DNA of 64,000 nt from Deinococcus psychrotolerans (lineage in GTDB: Bacteria > Deinococcota > Deinococci > Deinococcales > Deinococcaceae): NCBI RefSeq assembly GCF_003860465.1, contig NZ_CP034183.1, positions 1,194,501 through 1,258,500 of the forward strand. Direction: 5' to 3'. The first letter of the stretch is position 1; the number at the start of each line of letters is the position of its first letter. The notes below the pieces were generated by a model. That model saw only the letters and a program-made list of their open reading frames with translations. It ran no database searches and was not told the origin of the DNA. The translations under genes were made by a program, and so were the position numbers. Below, one piece after another: positions 60,060 to 64,000 of this stretch.

Positions 60060-60395
60060 ATGGCGGGAAAGTTTGTGTTGAAACGTTCGGGCGCGGCCAG
60101 TGACGGCTTCATGTTCAACTTGCAGGCCGGAAACGGCCAAGTGGTGCTGACCAGTGAGCGCTACGAGGCCAAAGCCAGCGCCGTCGGCGGCATCGAGTCG
60201 GTCAAGGCCAATGCTGCCCACCCTGAGCGCTTTGAGTTGCGTCAGGGCAGCAAAGAGCCGTATTTCGTGCTGAAGGCCGCCAACGGGCAGGTCATTGGCG
60301 TGGGCGAGCATTACTCATCTGACAGTGCCGCGCAAGAAGGCATGGCCGCAGTGACGCGGGCCGCTGACGGAGCCGAGACGGATGACCAGACCTAA
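60060..60395 (+). CDS. DUF1508/YegP-like protein with two tandem repeats
   Basis: A 111-aa protein. Two copies of the DUF1508 unit are visible: GFMFNLQAGNGQVVLTSERY with AVGGIESVKANA, and PYFVLKAANGQVIGVGEHY with AQEGMAAVTRAA. The unit folds as a small beta sandwich-like domain; function is unknown, with links to stress or phage response in some genomes. GGAGGG precedes the ATG. Monocistronic. Confidence 0.9.
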   Translation: MAGKFVLKRSGAASDGFMFNLQAGNGQVVLTSERYEAKASAVGGIESVKANAAHPERFELRQGSKEPYFVLKAANGQVIGVGEHYSSDSAAQEGMAAVTRAADGAETDDQT

Positions 60396-60414
60396 GCACC
60401 GGGCGGCGTAAATC

Positions 60415-60443
60415 AAAAAAAGCCCCACCACACGGGCAGGGCC
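60415..60443 (-). terminator. Intrinsic terminator of the nitroreductase gene
   Basis: On the minus strand GCCCTGCC pairs with GGTGGGGC (8 bp, two G-U) over a 5-nt loop, then seven T. It lies 20 bases past the nitroreductase stop. Confidence 0.75.
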
Positions 60444-60462
60444 AGAAAAGACAGTTTTTAGC

Positions 60463-61098
<636 letters not shown>

Positions 61099-61104
61099 GA
61101 CGCT

Positions 61105-61133
61105 ACATTAGATCAACCAGTTTGAAAAGTCAA
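61105..61133 (-). promoter_or_regulatory. Promoter of the nitroreductase gene
   Basis: On the minus strand TTGACT (61133-61128) and TAATGT (61110-61105) are 17 bp apart; the latter is 6 nt before the ATG. An inverted repeat GCACT-N4-AGTGC (61134-61147) abuts the -35. Confidence 0.8.
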
Positions 61134-61186
61134 GCACTGTGGAGTGCCTACCAATTTGCTGCCAGAAGGCGTGTATACTTCTGAGT

Positions 61187-61543
61187 ATGATACAAGAACA
61201 GCACGGTACGTTTTGTCCGGTCTACCGGGCCATCGGCGTGTTGCAAGAAAAGTGGGTGCTGCATATCGTGCGCTCACTGCTGGGCGGCCCCAAAGGCTTT
61301 AACGAGCTGTCGCGGGCCATCGGCGGTTGCAACAGCGCCACGCTGACGCAGCGCTTGGAAGGTCTGGAGCATCTGGGCATCATCAGCAAAGCCACCGACC
61401 AAGAAGCGCAGGGCAAACTCGCCCGCAGCATTTACACCCTCACTCCAGCGGGCCAAGAGTTGCAGCAAGTCATTGACGCCATCGGCAACTGGGCAGAAGC
61501 ACATCTCAGCGAAGAAGTGATCAAGACGCCCTGCGCGGGTTGA
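61187..61543 (+). CDS. HxlR-family redox-type regulator
   Basis: A 118-aa winged-helix protein. The start MIQEQHGTFCPVYRAIGVLQ gives the family cysteine at residue 10, then KWVLHIVRSLLGGPKGFNEL, ATLTQRLEGLEHLGIISKAT and the wing YTLTPAGQELQQ. HxlR proteins such as YodB use this N-terminal Cys to sense quinones or disulfides. TATACT lies 7 nt before the ATG. Divergent from the nitroreductase gene, which it probably regulates. Confidence 0.9.
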   Translation: MIQEQHGTFCPVYRAIGVLQEKWVLHIVRSLLGGPKGFNELSRAIGGCNSATLTQRLEGLEHLGIISKATDQEAQGKLARSIYTLTPAGQELQQVIDAIGNWAEAHLSEEVIKTPCAG

Positions 61544-61686
61544 ATCAGGTTCGCATTTCTCAAAATAAGACAGCAAAAGACCGACTGAGCCGCTGAAGTG
61601 GAGTATTTCGCACAGCGGCGCTTTGCTGTCTGCGCTAAAGACCACCCATCACTGACGCTTCCCCAGTCCCCGCCTATACTGCTCTA

Positions 61687-62388
61687 ATGACCCTCCTTGA
61701 CATGATCGGGCCGGTGATGATCGGGCCGAGCAGCAGCCACACCGCCGGAGCTTGCCGAATTGGGCAAGTGGCGCGGCAACTGCTGGGCCAAATTCCCACA
61801 CACGCCGAAATCGGCCTGCATGCCAGTTTCGCCAAAACCGGCAAAGGGCACGGCACCCACTTCGCCCTGATCGCCGGGCTGCTCGGCTACGCGCCGGACG
61901 ACGCCCGTTTGCCGCGTGCCTTTGAGGAAGCCGCCAGCGCCGATCTGGTTTTCAACTTTGAAACGGCGGATCTGGGCGACGTGCATCCCAACTCGGCGCG
62001 GATCACCGTCAGCGGCAACGGCCAGACGGTGACGGTACTCGGCTCCAGCACTGGGGGCGGCGTGATTGAGATTGTCCGGGTGGACGGCTTTAAGGTCAGC
62101 TTTTCCGGCGGGGCCTTTACCCTGCTGACCCGCTACCACGACGCGGTGGGCGTGATCGCCAAAATCGCGGGGCTGCTGGCCGCCGACCAGGTCAACATCG
62201 CCGCGCTGACCTGTGACCGCGACAAACGCGGCGGCAACGCCATGCTGTGCGTGGAGCTCGATCAGTCGTTGGGTGAGGCGGCGCAAAAATTTCTGCTGAG
62301 CTGGCCGGGGATGGACTGGGTGCGGATGGTGCGGCCAGTGATGGACGCCGGGATCGTTGCGCCCGTGCTGCTGGGGACGACAGCGTGA
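61687..62388 (+). CDS. sdaAB: L-serine dehydratase, beta subunit
   Basis: The 233-aa beta chain of the iron-sulfur L-serine dehydratase, which makes pyruvate and ammonia from serine. N-terminal [20 protein letters not shown] is diagnostic, and an ACT domain ([22 protein letters not shown]) closes the chain, so it may be controlled by an amino acid. TATACT lies 6 nt before the ATG, so it is probably leaderless. Followed by sdaAA with a 4-base overlap. Confidence 0.93.
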   Translation: MTLLDMIGPVMIGPSSSHTAGACRIGQVARQLLGQIPTHAEIGLHASFAKTGKGHGTHFALIAGLLGYAPDDARLPRAFEEAASADLVFNFETADLGDVHPNSARITVSGNGQTVTVLGSSTGGGVIEIVRVDGFKVSFSGGAFTLLTRYHDAVGVIAKIAGLLAADQVNIAALTCDRDKRGGNAMLCVELDQSLGEAAQKFLLSWPGMDWVRMVRPVMDAGIVAPVLLGTTA

Positions 62389-63230
62389 CCTTAGACGAGA
62401 TTCTGAATGCGCCTTCGCCCGCCTCACAGTGGGTGCTGGACAGTGACTGCGCCGAGAACGGCCTGAGTCCGGCCATCGTCAAAGAAGCCATGCGCTCGCG
62501 GATTGCCGAGATGCGCGACAGCGTGGAGCGCGGGCTGGCCTCCGCCGCGCCGAGCATCACCGGCATGGTCGGCTGGAACGCCAAGGGGCTGTGGGACGCG
62601 CCGGACGTGCTGCAAGCGCCGCTGCTGAGGCGGGTGCAGGCTTACGCGATGGCCGTCAACGAGGAAAATGCCCGAATGGGCCGGATTGTCGCCGCGCCGA
62701 CAGCGGGCAGCGCCGGAACCATTCCGGGGGCGCTGCTGGGCGTGGCCGATCATTTAAAGATTTCGGATGACGACTTGGTGATGCCGATGGTGCTGGCGGC
62801 GGGCGTGGGCAAAGCCATCAGCAAGCAGATGTTTATCAGCGGCGCGGCGGGCGGCTGTCAAGCGGAAATCGGTTCGAGCGCGGCCATGGCGGCGGCGGCC
62901 GTCACCGAGCTGCTGGGCGGGTCTTCACGCGCCTGCGTCCACGCGGCGGCGATGGCCTTGATGAACACCATCGGGCTGGTCTGCGATCCGGTGGGCGGCT
63001 ATGTGGAGGTGCCGTGTGTGTCGCGCAACGCCTTTTTTGCCGTTCACGCGGTCAGCTCGGCGCAGTTGGCGCTCAGCAACTTAGAGAGCTTTATTCCACC
63101 CGACGAAGTGATCTCGGCAATGGCGCAGGTCGGGCGGATGATGCCTTTGGAGTTGCGCGAAACAGCGGAAGGTGGGCTGGCGCAAACGCCGACGGGCTTG
63201 GCGGTTACGGCGAGGATGGAAGGGAAGTAG
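62385..63230 (+). CDS. sdaAA: L-serine dehydratase, alpha subunit
   Basis: The 281-aa alpha chain with the 4Fe-4S site: cysteines in [30 protein letters not shown] and SRN following. The earlier segments [17 protein letters not shown] and [13 protein letters not shown] are typical. The GTG start overlaps the sdaAB stop (GTGA). The two subunits are separate as in Gram-positive bacteria, unlike the fused E. coli SdaA. Confidence 0.93.
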   Translation: MTLDEILNAPSPASQWVLDSDCAENGLSPAIVKEAMRSRIAEMRDSVERGLASAAPSITGMVGWNAKGLWDAPDVLQAPLLRRVQAYAMAVNEENARMGRIVAAPTAGSAGTIPGALLGVADHLKISDDDLVMPMVLAAGVGKAISKQMFISGAAGGCQAEIGSSAAMAAAAVTELLGGSSRACVHAAAMALMNTIGLVCDPVGGYVEVPCVSRNAFFAVHAVSSAQLALSNLESFIPPDEVISAMAQVGRMMPLELRETAEGGLAQTPTGLAVTARMEGK

Positions 63231-63267
63231 GCAGAGGGCACTCAAGGCGCTCTATGTTACGGCGCTC

Positions 63268-63927
63268 TTAAATCCCCAGCAGTTGCCTGAGTTCGGCGTG
63301 CGAGTTGACCACGCGCTCGGCTCCAGCTTCCAGCAGGGCATCGGCATCCACTTGATGCCCGCCGCCCGCGAAGCCCCAGCCGGTTGCGCCCGCGCTGAGG
63401 CCCGCTGCCAGGCCCGACAAGCTATCTTCCACCACGACGCAGCGCTGAATGTCGACGCCCAGTTGCTCAGCGGCGTGCAAGTACAGATCCGGCAACGGCT
63501 TGCCCAGCCCACTGACAGTGGACGGGTCGTAAGCGTGAGCGCCGAGCAACTCCGCCAAGCCAGTGGCCTTCAGCTTGAGTTGCAACTTGTCGCGGGTGCT
63601 GTTGCTGGCCACCGCGAACGGCACGCCCGCCGCTTTCAGGGCTTTCAAAATCTGCTGTGCGCCGGGCACTTCCTCCACCTTCGCAAACGCTTCGGCCAGC
63701 CGCTGGGTCAGGGCATGCTCGAATTCGGGAGTGCGCTTCCAAGCGTGATCGCGCTCCAAACTGGCGTAGAGGTTGGACGCCGTGTGGCCGACCGCCCGCG
63801 CCATGTAATCGCCGTGATCCAGAGTGAGGCCGTAATCACCGAGGGTTTGCACCCAGACCTGCCCCGAAACCACTTCGCTGTCGACCAACACACCATCCAT
63901 ATCAAAAAGAACTGCATCAAAGATCAT
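63268..63927 (-). CDS. HAD-superfamily hydrolase (beta-phosphoglucomutase-like)
   Basis: A 219-aa HAD protein with motif [17 protein letters not shown], motif II FAVASNSTRDKL, lysine in GLGKPLPDLYLHAAEQLGV and motif IV VVEDSLSGLAAGLSAGA. A helical cap lies between I and II; this group includes phosphoglycolate, sugar and nucleotide phosphatases, and the substrate is open. TAGACT lies 6 nt before the ATG, so it is probably leaderless. It is a distant paralogue of the gene at 30035. Confidence 0.88.
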   Translation of the reverse strand: MIFDAVLFDMDGVLVDSEVVSGQVWVQTLGDYGLTLDHGDYMARAVGHTASNLYASLERDHAWKRTPEFEHALTQRLAEAFAKVEEVPGAQQILKALKAAGVPFAVASNSTRDKLQLKLKATGLAELLGAHAYDPSTVSGLGKPLPDLYLHAAEQLGVDIQRCVVVEDSLSGLAAGLSAGATGWGFAGGGHQVDADALLEAGAERVVNSHAELRQLLGI

Positions 63928-64000
63928 GTGGCCAGTCTAGGTGAACGAAGCTGACAGCCTGCCCACCGTAAACCGTCAGCGGCGAGGAATCCGGCAAGCT

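Overview
The window is a gene-dense, high-GC stretch of a Deinococcus chromosome (or a very close relative). I infer this from the gene content: a class A RNase P RNA, bacterial housekeeping genes, YpdA-type bacillithiol chemistry, and many small Deinococcus-style hypothetical and disordered proteins. The promoters agree with it. At least 31 genes start 5-8 nt after a -10-like hexamer (TAnnnT or CAnnnT) with no ribosome binding site, the layout of leaderless transcripts common in this genus. There is no tRNA, CRISPR array, prophage or intact insertion sequence.

Layout. 1-3013: translation/pyrimidine cluster frr-pyrH-tsf-rpsB (minus), with an intrinsic terminator between tsf and pyrH. 3226-7757: a membrane protein, a pseudouridine synthase, rnpB with its terminator, map and pyrG. 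7860-11672: an AT-rich island (about 40% GC by hand count of two 60-base lines, against about 67% in one flanking line) with a four-gene type IV prepilin operon. 11736-17169: two membrane proteins, holA overlapping a Ser/Thr kinase gene, hemB and a TauE/SafE permease. 17257-20395: amino-acid ABC permease and binding protein, and a UgpC/MalK ATPase. 20573-28397: carotenoid-type oxidoreductase, GNAT, flavin-binding protein, lipoprotein, dxs, PepF and a YciI protein. 28473-29781: DAHP synthase behind what reads as a complete Phe/Tyr/Trp leader-peptide attenuator. 30035-37225: HAD phosphatase, lipoprotein, MFS pump with convergent regulator, and livHMGF without a binding protein. 37234-43491: envelope protein, mgsA, YraN, dcd, phosphoesterase, secreted protein and aldo/keto reductase. 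43611-53651: adenine deaminase, MFS exporter, metG (with a second possible leader peptide and attenuator), acyl-CoA-binding protein and gatB. 53744-63927: secreted protein, YpdA, an overlapping eutB-eutC-hyp-GNAT-argC run, DUF1508 protein, nitroreductase divergent from an HxlR regulator, sdaAB-sdaAA, and a HAD hydrolase.

Most notable observations. (1) Upstream of aroG, a 23-codon leader ORF with seven Phe, one Tyr and one Trp codon starts 6 nt after a TACAGT hexamer. It is followed by an intrinsic terminator whose 5' arm is perfectly complementary over 9 nt to the last codons of the leader ORF. (2) A 15-codon ORF with three Met codons and a strong terminator precede metG in a similar arrangement. 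(3) The AT-rich prepilin operon carries a large ComZ/PilX-like candidate tip protein. (4) Two diverged copies of a roughly 140-bp intergenic repeat occur at 45389 and 51369.

How the genes fit together: many are single-gene, divergently arranged leaderless units. The co-transcribed runs are rpsB-tsf, pyrH-frr, the prepilin genes, kinase-holA, livHMGF, gatB-membrane protein, metG-small membrane protein, eutBC...argC and sdaAB-sdaAA.
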